Positions 7,035-13,182 of a DNA stretch of 13,182 nt are shown piece by piece (the stretch's first letter is position 1; the number at the start of each line of letters is the position of its first letter). A program made the position numbers and the translations under genes. A model generated the notes under the pieces. It was not told the DNA's origin and ran no database searches. It was given only the letters and a program-made list of their open reading frames with translations. Source of the DNA: an uncultured Christensenella sp. (GTDB lineage: Bacteria; Bacillota; Clostridia; Christensenellales; Borkfalkiaceae); assembly GCA_910578065.1 (NCBI GenBank), contig CAJTPB010000020.1, positions 21,676-34,857 on the forward strand. Reading direction: 5' to 3'.

Positions 7035-8540
7035 ATGAGTATTCGGTATCCGAAAAATCCTCGGTTCAACAAACTGCAAATGCGTTCCCCCGACTGCCGT
7101 ACCTGGCAGGAGGGGTGCGCGCACGATCCTTCCCTGCTCGAATGGCAGGGGAACTATTACGCATATTCTACCGATACGTTCGGCGCGCCGTGCGGGTATC
7201 AGATCCGCAAAAGCAGCGATCTGCTCCATTGGGAATATGCGGGTTCGGCGTTCCCGTTGGAAGGCAGCGCGCCCGCCTATAAAAAGGGGGAGGGGAAAAA
7301 CGCATACGGAAAATTACAGCCCGCTTACGATTGGTGCGTAACGGCGCAAAGCGAAGTAGGATACGGCGTATGCACCCGTAAAGACGGCGCAATGTCGTTA
7401 TGGGCGCCCCATTGCGTGCGCGGAAGCGACGGAAAGTTTTGGCTGTACTTTTGTTTAACGGGGTATTTCGGCGGGTCGAAATCTTGTATCGGGCTTGCGA
7501 AGTCTTCCTCGCCCGAGGGCGGGTTTGAGTTCGAAGGGTTGGTGGTGCAGTCGCCCGCGGGGTGGCGCACGCCCAACGCCATCGACCCTCAGTTCTTTAT
7601 CGGGGAAAACGGCAGGGCGTTTCTTATATACGGTTCGTACGGATTGGGGCTTTATTTAATCGAACTCGATCCTCAAACGGGGCTGCGCAAAGACGGGCGG
7701 GAATACGCCGATTTTTCGGGCGGCGGCTGCTCGTTCGAAGAATATTACGGCGTTCGCCTTGCAAGCGGCAGTTTGGAAGGGGGCGTTATCCGCTATCACG
7801 AGGGGGTAGACGTTCTCGAAAAAGGAAAATGGGTCAAAAAGAATTACTACTATTTAATGTGTTCTTACGGCTCGCTTTCTTCCGTGTACAACATGCGCTG
7901 CGGCAGAAGCGAAAAGCCCGAAGGTCCTTACGTAGACGTAAACGGCAACCAGCTGTTTTGCTCTACGGATATCGGAACGGGCAACAAAATGCTCGGCTCT
8001 TTCCGTTGGGAAGAGGGGGCGGACTTTTTCTGCCCCGGGCACAACGATATGTATGTTACGGAAAAGGGGGTCAACTTGATCTCTTACCACTGCCGCACCA
8101 ATTACTTTATCGAAAAAGGGTTAAGCCGTTCCAACAACTTCCACTATCTGTACCTTTCGCAGTATACGTTCAATTCGGCGGGCTGGCCCGTGATGAACGC
8201 CAACCGCTATGCGGGGGAAGAGCTGCAAGAGGTCACGGCGGAAGAACTGTTAAACATTACCGCGGGAAAGTTCGAAACGGTGCTGTTTACGCAGGGAACG
8301 GATACGGTGCGTTCGGTGCGGATAACCCTCCGTTCGGACGGTTCGATCGTCGGCGGATTTACGGGGTGCTGGCGCATGTACGGTTCCCGCTACATATGCG
8401 TTACGATAGGCGGAGAAGAATATTTCGGCGTCGTCATGCCCGCTTGGATCGAAGGGCAGGGCGTTGCGGGACTTACCGTTTCCGCAATGGGCAGCCGCAG
8501 CGGCATGGCGCTGCACATGAACAGTACGGCAAAAATTTAA
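7035..8540 (+). CDS. Cytoplasmic GH43 arabinanase-like hydrolase
   Basis: Second family 43 enzyme, 22 bases after the exported one and with a good ribosome binding site (GGAGGGG, 7024-7029 region). It has no signal peptide, so it most likely acts inside the cell on imported oligosaccharides. The 501-residue protein has the same order of parts as its neighbour: base Asp31 in AHDPS, SLWAPH (121-126), modulator Asp184 in AIDPQ, likely acid Glu248 in SLEGGVIRY, PGHND with His336, GWPVMNANRYAGE (383-395) and a C-terminal beta domain (about 400-501). The acid region reads EGG, not the usual EGP. The two genes look like paralogues divided by location, comparable with the extracellular and intracellular arabinan-degrading enzymes of bacilli. 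Its stop codon overlaps that of the convergent regulator gene. Confidence 0.85.
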   Translation: MSIRYPKNPRFNKLQMRSPDCRTWQEGCAHDPSLLEWQGNYYAYSTDTFGAPCGYQIRKSSDLLHWEYAGSAFPLEGSAPAYKKGEGKNAYGKLQPAYDWCVTAQSEVGYGVCTRKDGAMSLWAPHCVRGSDGKFWLYFCLTGYFGGSKSCIGLAKSSSPEGGFEFEGLVVQSPAGWRTPNAIDPQFFIGENGRAFLIYGSYGLGLYLIELDPQTGLRKDGREYADFSGGGCSFEEYYGVRLASGSLEGGVIRYHEGVDVLEKGKWVKKNYYYLMCSYGSLSSVYNMRCGRSEKPEGPYVDVNGNQLFCSTDIGTGNKMLGSFRWEEGADFFCPGHNDMYVTEKGVNLISYHCRTNYFIEKGLSRSNNFHYLYLSQYTFNSAGWPVMNANRYAGEELQEVTAEELLNITAGKFETVLFTQGTDTVRSVRITLRSDGSIVGGFTGCWRMYGSRYICVTIGGEEYFGVVMPAWIEGQGVAGLTVSAMGSRSGMALHMNSTAKI

Positions 8541-9304
8541 TCGTGCTTTTTGCGTTCGGCAAGGTATTCGCGGGGGGATTTTCCCGTCGCCTTGCGAAAG
8601 TTTAAAAAATACTGCTGCGGGCTGCGGAATCCGCATTCCGCATACACCGCCGAAATTTTGTACTTTTTTAAAAGAGGGATGGATTTGTAAACGCGCACTT
8701 GATTGACGTACGCGCTGAAATTGGCGGAAACGTGCGCGTTGAACAGGCGGGAAAAATAGTATTTGGAATAGCCGAAGCGCGTCGCCACCGATTGAAGGGT
8801 AAGCTCTTCCGCAAAATGCTCGTCGATATAAGCGAATATTTCGCGCAGAAGATCTTGTTGCGCCGACTGCTTGGGCGAAAAGTTCCCCTCTTGCAAAACG
8901 GATCCCAAAATGTAACTGATCAAGCCCCGTAGAAATACGGGGTTTTTCTTTTCTTGCAGTTGAATCATGTGCGCGAAAAGATCGTCCGTAAATTCGCCGT
9001 GCAAAAAAACGGGCGATTCGAGCGATAGGTTTTTTGCCGCGGCAAGAAATTCCGCGCAGTCTTCGGGGGGGAAGGCGGCGCAGATCTGTTCGCCGTCCGA
9101 GGGAAGATATTCGTGCACGTCGTACGGCATCAGCATTAAAAAATCCCCCTCTTTCAGCAGATAAAGGGTATCGTTTACGCGAATGGGCTTTTCTCCGCGG
9201 ATTACGTACGCAATTTCGGGCGCGCGGTGAAAGTGCGGGGTGGAAAGGCAGTCTTGGCGGGCAACGTAAATGCTGTTGTCGCGGTACGTTTCGTAATAAA
9301 ACAT
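8537..9304 (-). CDS. AraC-family transcriptional regulator
   Basis: Predicted DNA-binding sugar sensor controlling this locus. The 255-residue protein has an N-terminal cupin-like sensing domain with HFHRAPE (24-30) and a glycine-containing barrel to about residue 85, a helical linker, and a C-terminal AraC domain. Two helix-turn-helix motifs are visible: one at about 169-190 (LTLQSVATRFGYSKYYFSRL) and one at about 217-240, ending in the family signature FRKATGKSPREYL. The start is placed at 9304 because the cupin begins there. No Shine-Dalgarno is visible upstream, and a candidate -10 (TAAAAT, plus-strand 9318-9323) would put the transcript start only about 7 bases ahead, so the mRNA may be nearly leaderless. 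The gene is divergent from GH31 and convergent with the GH43 gene. Confidence 0.92.
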   Translation of the reverse strand: MFYYETYRDNSIYVARQDCLSTPHFHRAPEIAYVIRGEKPIRVNDTLYLLKEGDFLMLMPYDVHEYLPSDGEQICAAFPPEDCAEFLAAAKNLSLESPVFLHGEFTDDLFAHMIQLQEKKNPVFLRGLISYILGSVLQEGNFSPKQSAQQDLLREIFAYIDEHFAEELTLQSVATRFGYSKYYFSRLFNAHVSANFSAYVNQVRVYKSIPLLKKYKISAVYAECGFRSPQQYFLNFRKATGKSPREYLAERKKHD

Positions 9305-9401
9305 AGCAATATTTATGATTTTACGGGCTAAATTTGTGAACACAACCGCAAAATTTATGTTAATATTATCACAGAAAAATTGAATTGTCAAGGAGTGAAT
9401 A
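9305..9401. promoter_or_regulatory. Divergent control region between regulator and GH31 genes
   Basis: This 97-base A/T-rich region must contain both promoters. An inverted repeat TTGTG-AA-CACAA (9334-9345) lies near its centre. Candidate promoter parts are weak, as is usual for AraC-activated genes. For the regulator, a minus-strand TAAAAT (9318-9323) lies 16 bases from TTGTGT (9340-9345). For GH31, TTGTGA (9334-9339) is paired with TATGTT (9356-9361), and the TAATATTAT stretch at 9361-9369 is an alternative -10. The repeat would overlap the -35 position of both, which suggests one operator controlling both directions. GH31 has a clear AAGGAG (9390-9395). Confidence 0.55.
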
Positions 9402-11789
9402 ATGTTAGATACGCATCTTAGGGCGGTTTGCCGCCCCGTCGCCAACGAAAAGAACGTTCTGCGGTGGAAAAATTACCGCGTTACCGTGCTGACCGATCGG
9501 CTGTTCCGCATCGAGCAGTCGGGGAAGGGGGAATTTTGCGACGGCGCGACGCAGGCGGTTTGGTTTCGCGATACGCCCGCGGTTTCGTTTACCGTTCGGG
9601 AAGAGGAGCACGCGCTCACCGTAGATACGGGCGCGGCGGCGCTTATTTTAAAAGAGCCGTTTGCCAAGAGCCGCATTTTGTTAAACGGAAAAGAAGTTAA
9701 AATTTCCAACGTGGGAAATTTGCGCGGCACCTATCGCACGTTGGACGGGTGCGACGGACCCGTTTATACGTATGGGGAAAGGGACGAAAAAATCCGTCTC
9801 GGCGTGGGTGTGTGTTCCAAAACGGGCGTCGCCGTTCTCGACGACGGCGAAACGCTTTTGCTCAACGGCGAGGGGCAAATCGTTCCGCGCGAGCCTGCTT
9901 TCGATCGGTACGTCTTCGCGTACGGAAACGATTACAGAAGCGCGGTAAAAGCATTGTATACGATAGAAGGGTTCCCGCCTATGATTCCGCGTTATGCGCT
10001 CGGCAACTGGTGGAGCCGCTATCACGCCTATACGGAACGGGAATATTTACAGGTGCTGAACGGGTTCGAAGAACACGACGTGCCCCTTTCCGTTGCCACC
10101 ATTGACATGGATTGGCACTATTCCGATTACGTGGACGAGGAAAAGCAGATTACCGCTTCGGGAAAAAACACCGCGTTTTATGGCGGCAATAACGGCTGGA
10201 CGGGGTATAGTTGGAACAAAAATCTCTTCCCCGATTATAAGGCGTTCTTAAAGAAGATCGAAGATAAAAATTTAAAAATTACGTTGAATCTGCACCCCGC
10301 CGACGGCGTACGCTGGTGGGAAGATCGGTATAACGAATTCGCCGCCGCGCTCGGTAAAGACGCTTCGACGCAGGCGCAGATCCCCTTCGATTTTACGTCG
10401 GACGACTATATCAACAACTACTTCAAAATTTTGCATAGACCGTACGAAAAAGACGGCGTCGCTTTTTGGTGGATCGATTGGCAGCAGGGGAAAACGACCA
10501 AATTGCAACGGTTGGACCCGCTTTGGCTGCTCAACCATTATCACTATTTGGATAACTCCGCAAGTCATGACGTCGGTTTGATCCTTTCCCGCTATTGCGG
10601 CGCAGGCGCGCATCGATATCCGCTCGGTTTTACGGGGGATACCTCTATCACTTGGAAAACGCTTCGCTATCTTCCGTACTTTACGGCGACGGCAAGCAAC
10701 GTCGGCTATTCTTGGTGGAGCCACGATATCGGCGGGCACCACCACGGCGCGCAAGACGAAGAACTGTACGTGCGCTTTTTGCAGTTCGGCGTGTTTAATC
10801 CCATAAACCGTCTGCATTCCACATGCAACCCCGTTATGACCAAAGAGCCTTGGTTTTATCCCAACGGCAGCGGCTTGATTGCGCAAGACTTTTTGCGCTT
10901 GCGGCATAAGCTGGTTCCTTATTTATATTCTGCGGTGTACCGTACGCATACGGAAGGGCTTGCGTTGGTCGAGCCAATGTATTACGCTTATCCCGAAGCG
11001 CAAGAAGCGTACCGCGTTCCCAACCAGTATTTATTCGGCGGGCAGATGCTCGTTGCGCCGATTACGTTTAAGGGCGGAAAAGACGGTTACGCAAGCGTAA
11101 AAGTTTGGCTGCCCGAAGGCGTTTGGACGGATTTCTTTACGGGCGAACGGTACGAAGGGGGAAAAACGGCGGTTATGCGGCGCACGCTGGAAAGCATTCC
11201 CGTGATCGTAAAAGAGGGCGGGATCGTTCCGCTCGACGGTCGATTAACGGGGAACGGCTGCCCGATCCCCGAAGTCATGCGCGTAAAAATTTACCGTGGC
11301 AGCGGCGCGTATACGCTGTTCGAAGAGCAAAACGGCAAGCGCGCGTTCACCCGTTTCGAAAGCAAGGGAGAAGCGGGCTTGCAGACGATCGCGTTTACCG
11401 TGCAAGACGAAGACGGCGTGATCCCCGAAAACAGAAAGTGGATTTTCGAATTTTCCGATATCGAAGAGGGGACGGCGGAAATCACCGTAAACGGAACGCC
11501 GCAACAACCGTGCGAACGCATTTCTTGTCATCCCGTTTACGAAGTGCGCGGCATACGCGGCGGCGACGAGTGCCGCATCACGCTGAACTATCGCGCGCTT
11601 TCGCGGCTGGACGAATGGAAGAAGAACGCCGTACGGGTTTTCAAATGCACCAACGGCGATACCGATCAAAAGAGAAGCGCTTACTTTCAATTAAAGGACT
11701 GCGAAACGGAAGCGGCGTTTATCCGCACCGTGGAAGAAAGCGGATTGCCCGATATTGTAAAGAAAAAGCTGCTCGAAATCGCATTATAA
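9402..11789 (+). CDS. GH31 family glycosidase (alpha-glucosidase/xylosidase-like)
   Basis: Retaining glycoside hydrolase of family 31, predicted to be cytoplasmic because no signal peptide is present. It probably removes terminal alpha-linked sugars from imported oligosaccharides. The 795-residue protein has an N-terminal beta domain (about 1-190), the (beta/alpha)8 barrel starting near FPPMIPRYALGNWWSR (191-206) and extending to about 540, and C-terminal beta domains (to about 735). IDMDW (234-238) is a substrate-pocket motif. The nucleophile is predicted as Asp359 in FWWIDWQQG and the acid/base as Asp413 in FTGDTS; SHDIGGHHHG (440-449) is also conserved in the family. The nucleophile context differs from the DMNE- or DFGE-like motifs of classical alpha-glucosidases and alpha-xylosidases, so substrate cannot be predicted. 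A charged helical tail (about 738-795) ends the protein. ATG 9402 is 6 bases after AAGGAG. Confidence 0.88.
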   Translation: MLDTHLRAVCRPVANEKNVLRWKNYRVTVLTDRLFRIEQSGKGEFCDGATQAVWFRDTPAVSFTVREEEHALTVDTGAAALILKEPFAKSRILLNGKEVKISNVGNLRGTYRTLDGCDGPVYTYGERDEKIRLGVGVCSKTGVAVLDDGETLLLNGEGQIVPREPAFDRYVFAYGNDYRSAVKALYTIEGFPPMIPRYALGNWWSRYHAYTEREYLQVLNGFEEHDVPLSVATIDMDWHYSDYVDEEKQITASGKNTAFYGGNNGWTGYSWNKNLFPDYKAFLKKIEDKNLKITLNLHPADGVRWWEDRYNEFAAALGKDASTQAQIPFDFTSDDYINNYFKILHRPYEKDGVAFWWIDWQQGKTTKLQRLDPLWLLNHYHYLDNSASHDVGLILSRYCGAGAHRYPLGFTGDTSITWKTLRYLPYFTATASNVGYSWWSHDIGGHHHGAQDEELYVRFLQFGVFNPINRLHSTCNPVMTKEPWFYPNGSGLIAQDFLRLRHKLVPYLYSAVYRTHTEGLALVEPMYYAYPEAQEAYRVPNQYLFGGQMLVAPITFKGGKDGYASVKVWLPEGVWTDFFTGERYEGGKTAVMRRTLESIPVIVKEGGIVPLDGRLTGNGCPIPEVMRVKIYRGSGAYTLFEEQNGKRAFTRFESKGEAGLQTIAFTVQDEDGVIPENRKWIFEFSDIEEGTAEITVNGTPQQPCERISCHPVYEVRGIRGGDECRITLNYRALSRLDEWKKNAVRVFKCTNGDTDQKRSAYFQLKDCETEAAFIRTVEESGLPDIVKKKLLEIAL

Positions 11790-11813
11790 AATCGGAATTT
11801 GATACCGTAAATA

Positions 11814-11860
11814 CCCCGCCCGCCGTTCTTTGTTTTCTAAGAGCGGCGGGCGGGGTCCTT
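11814..11860 (+). terminator. Terminator of the GH31 gene
   Basis: A very stable 17-bp stem with one wobble pair joins 11814-11830 (starting CCCCGCCCGCCG) to 11839-11855, with an 8-base loop, 24 bases after the GH31 stop codon. The T tract is poor (TCCTTATT), so termination may depend more on stem strength, or the hairpin may mainly protect the 3' end. Confidence 0.75.
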
Positions 11861-11889
11861 ATTGCGGTCTTAATATTTTAAAAACAAGA

Positions 11890-12143
11890 AAGCGAGGGGA
11901 TATTCCTTACTAATTATCGCACTCATAAATATTGTTAAATTCGAAAAAGGTATCGCTTCTCAAACATTGCTGCGGTTTTACAGTGCGCACCAAATAAAAA
12001 AGCGAGGGCGGGCATTTCTTTCTTATTATCGCACCCGTAAATATTGTTAAAAGCGGGAACGGTAGGTTTCTTTCGCTCCCAATATTGTTGTGGCATTATA
12101 GTGCCGAAAAAATAAAAAAGCAAAGGCGGGGAAGCCCTTGCTT
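11890..12143 (-). repeat. Degenerate tandem repeat patch, two and a half units of ~110-118 bp
   Basis: Related units begin at about 11890 (AAGCGAGGGG), 12000 (AAGCGAGGGCGGG) and 12118 (AAGCAAAGGCGGGG), giving spacings of 110 and 118 bases. Read on the minus strand, shared blocks are GTGCGATAAT, then an AAG-rich stretch, then CTCGCTTT-TT-TT, then a CA-CAAT-TT-GAG segment, then TTTAACAATATTTA. The last unit coincides with the intrinsic terminator of the minus-strand gene, so the family may have grown by duplication of a terminator-containing 3' UTR. No coding function is supported. A minus-strand frame across it (about 11935-12123) begins with TTG inside the terminator stem. Confidence 0.7.
12105..12143 (-). 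terminator. Intrinsic terminator of the small membrane-protein gene
   Basis: On the minus strand, a 10-bp stem (12143-12134 with 12127-12118, one G-U wobble) and a 6-base loop are followed directly by TTTTTTATTTTTT. It lies 33 bases after the stop codon at 12177, on the correct strand, and is a textbook terminator. Confidence 0.85.
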
Positions 12144-12176
12144 ATAATTACGCCTATATATAATAAGGAATAGAAG

Positions 12177-12437
12177 TTATTGCTCGTCTTCGCGTTCTGC
12201 CTGCTCCTGTCTGATTTTTTCGTTTTCCTCTGCGGAATTCATAAAGTCGGGCTTACGCGCATCCTCGTTTGCGGCGGTATTCTTATCTTTCAGCCAAATA
12301 GTAAGCGCCCCGAATATGATCGCGCCCGCCACAATGCACACGCAGGCGACCCAGCCGAAAATCGCGCCGATGGGGATCGCCGCGGCAACGCAAAGACATG
12401 CGATCACGCAGCAAATGATTTTAAGAATTTGTAGCAT
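12177..12437 (-). CDS. Small two-helix membrane protein of unknown function
   Basis: I do not recognise this 86-residue protein. It has two adjacent hydrophobic segments (about residues 3-27 and 29-48, rich in Ala, Ile, Val and Cys) joined by a short turn. A highly charged, Glu/Asp/Lys-rich hydrophilic tail follows (about 50-86, ending REDEQ), probably helical and cytoplasmic. It has every sign of a real gene: GGGAGG 6 bases before the ATG, an extended -10 promoter upstream and an intrinsic terminator downstream. It is a single-gene unit, transcribed away from the rRNA operon and unconnected with the sugar genes. Confidence 0.8.
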   Translation of the reverse strand: MLQILKIICCVIACLCVAAAIPIGAIFGWVACVCIVAGAIIFGALTIWLKDKNTAANEDARKPDFMNSAEENEKIRQEQAEREDEQ

Positions 12438-12465
12438 ACAAAGCCTCCCGCGGAAATATGGCTAT

Positions 12466-12494
12466 ATTGTATCATAAAACGCGGCAAAACACAA
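12466..12494 (-). promoter_or_regulatory. Promoter of the small membrane-protein gene
   Basis: On the minus strand, TGATACAAT contains an extended -10 (TG-A-TACAAT; box at 12471-12466). TTGTGT (12494-12489) lies 17 bases upstream as a weak -35. The extended -10 compensates for the poor -35. The transcript would start near 12459, leaving a short leader with the ribosome binding site at about 12444-12449. Confidence 0.65.
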
Positions 12495-12560
12495 CATATT
12501 GTGGTCGTAAAAAATGCCGAAAAAAAAGTGAAAAAATTCGAAAAAAAGCGCGAAAAACGT

Positions 12561-12589
12561 TTGACATCTTATACAGAAAGTGTTAATAT
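12561..12589 (+). promoter_or_regulatory. rRNA promoter P1
   Basis: TTGACA (12561-12566), a 17-base spacer and TAATAT (12584-12589) form a near-consensus promoter. Runs of A between about 12510 and 12560 form a likely UP element. The early transcript contains GCAAGCTGTCTTGCGG and a small hairpin TTGCG-GAAG-CGCAA (12602-12615). Confidence 0.85.
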
Positions 12590-12677
12590 ATGCAAGCTGT
12601 CTTGCGGAAGCGCAAAACTTCCCCAAAAACGCTTGAAAAAATCTTAAAAATTTCTGAAAAAAATTTGTTAAAAACAG

Positions 12678-12706
12678 TTGACAAAGCATTTCGGATATGA
12701 TAAGAT
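12678..12706 (+). promoter_or_regulatory. rRNA promoter P2
   Basis: TTGACA (12678-12683), a 17-base spacer and TAAGAT (12701-12706) lie 117 bases after P1. The start region again carries ACAAGCTGTCTTCGGG, nearly the same sequence as after P1, with a small hairpin TGTC-TTCGG-GACA. A/T-rich DNA upstream again resembles an UP element. Confidence 0.82.
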
Positions 12707-12792
12707 ATACAAGCTGTCTTCGGGACAAGCAACAAAATATCGGGCAAACGGAAAAATTTCCGAATAAATCCGAAAAAAGTTGTGAAAAATGC

Positions 12793-12822
12793 TTGACAAT
12801 TATAAATGTAATATGTTATAAT
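12793..12822 (+). promoter_or_regulatory. rRNA promoter P3 (extended -10)
   Basis: TTGACA (12793-12798), an 18-base spacer and a perfect TATAAT (12817-12822) preceded by TGT, hence also an extended -10, lie 115 bases after P2. This is the strongest promoter in the window. The start region has GCAAAGCTATCGTCGCG, a divergent version of the sequence following P1 and P2. The resulting leader to 16S is about 230 bases. Confidence 0.9.
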
Positions 12823-13059
12823 TGCAAAGCTATCGTCGCGAAAGCACGACGGCGCCGAACTGTTGTTCGGTTTACGCAGATTAAAAATAGAATAAGAAAG
12901 AAACGATTTATTTGTAGACAAATAGCAATATAATTTTAGTTTCTGTCAATTTTTTTGAGCAAACAAATAGTACTCAAAACAAAGTCAGCAAAAAGATAAC
13001 GAGAAATTATTCAAGTTAGAGCCGTTGATGCGTTTAGCGCGCATCGACTTTAAACAATT
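12823..13059 (+). promoter_or_regulatory. 16S rRNA leader
   Basis: This transcribed leader contains several hairpins: CGTCG/CGACG (12834-12851), CCGAAC-TGTT-GTTCGG (12855-12870), TTTTGAG/CTCAAAA (12953-12979), and GTTGATGCG/CGCATCGAC (13024-13048, one wobble) just ahead of mature 16S. These probably belong to pre-rRNA folding and processing. I could not identify a convincing boxA antitermination site, although one would be expected here. Confidence 0.6.
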
Positions 13060-13182
13060 AAACTTAAGAGTTTGATTCTGGCTCAGGATGAACGCTGGCG
13101 GCGTGCTTAACACATGCAAGTCGAACGAACGTAAGGAGCTTGCTCCTTGCGTTAGTGGCGGACGGGTGAGTAACGCGTGAGC
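13060..13182 (+). rRNA. 16S ribosomal RNA, 5' end only
   Basis: The sequence AAGAGTTTGATTCTGGCTCAG and the following GAACGCTGGCGGCGTGCTTAA, ACACATGCAAGTCGAACG and GGCGGACGGGTGAGTAACGC are the universally conserved first 120 bases of bacterial 16S rRNA. The start is placed by aligning AGAGTTTGAT with Escherichia coli position 8, which puts position 1 at about 13060. The V1 hairpin (AAGGAGCTTGCTCCTT) is short and Firmicutes-like. The gene is cut by the window end. Confidence 0.98.

Noticed and set aside
6143..7072. Minus-strand open frame of about 309 codons
   Set aside because: It is the antisense shadow of the exported GH43 gene, arginine-rich and without motifs.
7562..8605. Plus-strand open frame of about 347 codons
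   Set aside because: It is an arginine-rich frame-shifted shadow of the second GH43 gene and crosses into the convergent regulator gene.
11105..11881. Plus-strand open frame of about 258 codons
   Set aside because: It is a frame-shifted shadow of GH31, arginine-rich, and runs through the terminator.
11935..12123. Minus-strand frame of 62 codons in the repeat patch
   Set aside because: It would start with TTG inside the terminator stem, has no ribosome binding site, and its content follows the DNA repeats.
11890..12143. CRISPR array
   Set aside because: The repeats are about 110-118 bp, strongly diverged and lack the short identical repeats and equal spacers of CRISPR.
12438..13059. tRNA gene or further protein gene ahead of 16S
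   Set aside because: No cloverleaf was recognised, and the short open frames here are lysine- and phenylalanine-rich products of A/T-rich promoter DNA.

Overview
The window looks like chromosomal DNA of an anaerobic, probably gut-associated Clostridia-type Firmicute (Bacillota). The basis is consensus TTGACA/TATAAT promoters, strong AGGAGG ribosome binding sites, lipoprotein signal peptides, a sugar importer encoded without its ATPase, and the 5' end of a Firmicutes-like 16S rRNA gene. Genus cannot be assigned from the roughly 120 bases of 16S visible.

Layout. Bases 1-345 hold no supportable gene, only an intrinsic terminator of something to the left (91-123). A consensus promoter (346-374) then drives a long leader and a carbohydrate operon: a very large solute-binding lipoprotein (653-3145), two CUT1-type ABC permeases (3230-4327, 4339-5373), an exported GH43 arabinanase-like lipoprotein (5564-7012) and a second GH43 enzyme without a signal peptide (7035-8540). 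Meeting it tail to tail is an AraC-family regulator on the minus strand (8537-9304). It is divergent from a GH31 glycosidase (9402-11789), and a 97-base control region separates the two. A GC-rich hairpin terminator follows. Next comes a patch of degenerate ~110-118 bp tandem repeats (11890-12143), one of which forms the minus-strand terminator of a small membrane protein gene (12177-12437). The right end is an rRNA promoter region with three tandem promoters and the start of 16S rRNA (from about 13060).

How it works together (inference from the families). The surface GH43 cuts a plant polysaccharide, most plausibly the 1,5-alpha-L-arabinan of pectin. The binding lipoprotein and two permeases import the oligosaccharides, powered by an ATPase encoded elsewhere. 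The cytoplasmic GH43 and the GH31 enzyme degrade them further, and the AraC-type protein senses the sugar and controls the locus. The arrangement resembles the AraNPQ plus arabinanase logic of Bacillus subtilis, but the oversized binding protein and the GH31 partner set it apart.

The most interesting unexplained signals are non-coding: a strong intercistronic hairpin after the binding-protein gene, an intrinsic terminator placed just before the exported GH43 inside a translatable in-frame extension, a shared TTTGTG motif in three control regions, the tandem repeat patch, and three rRNA promoters that each carry a related sequence just after the start of transcription.
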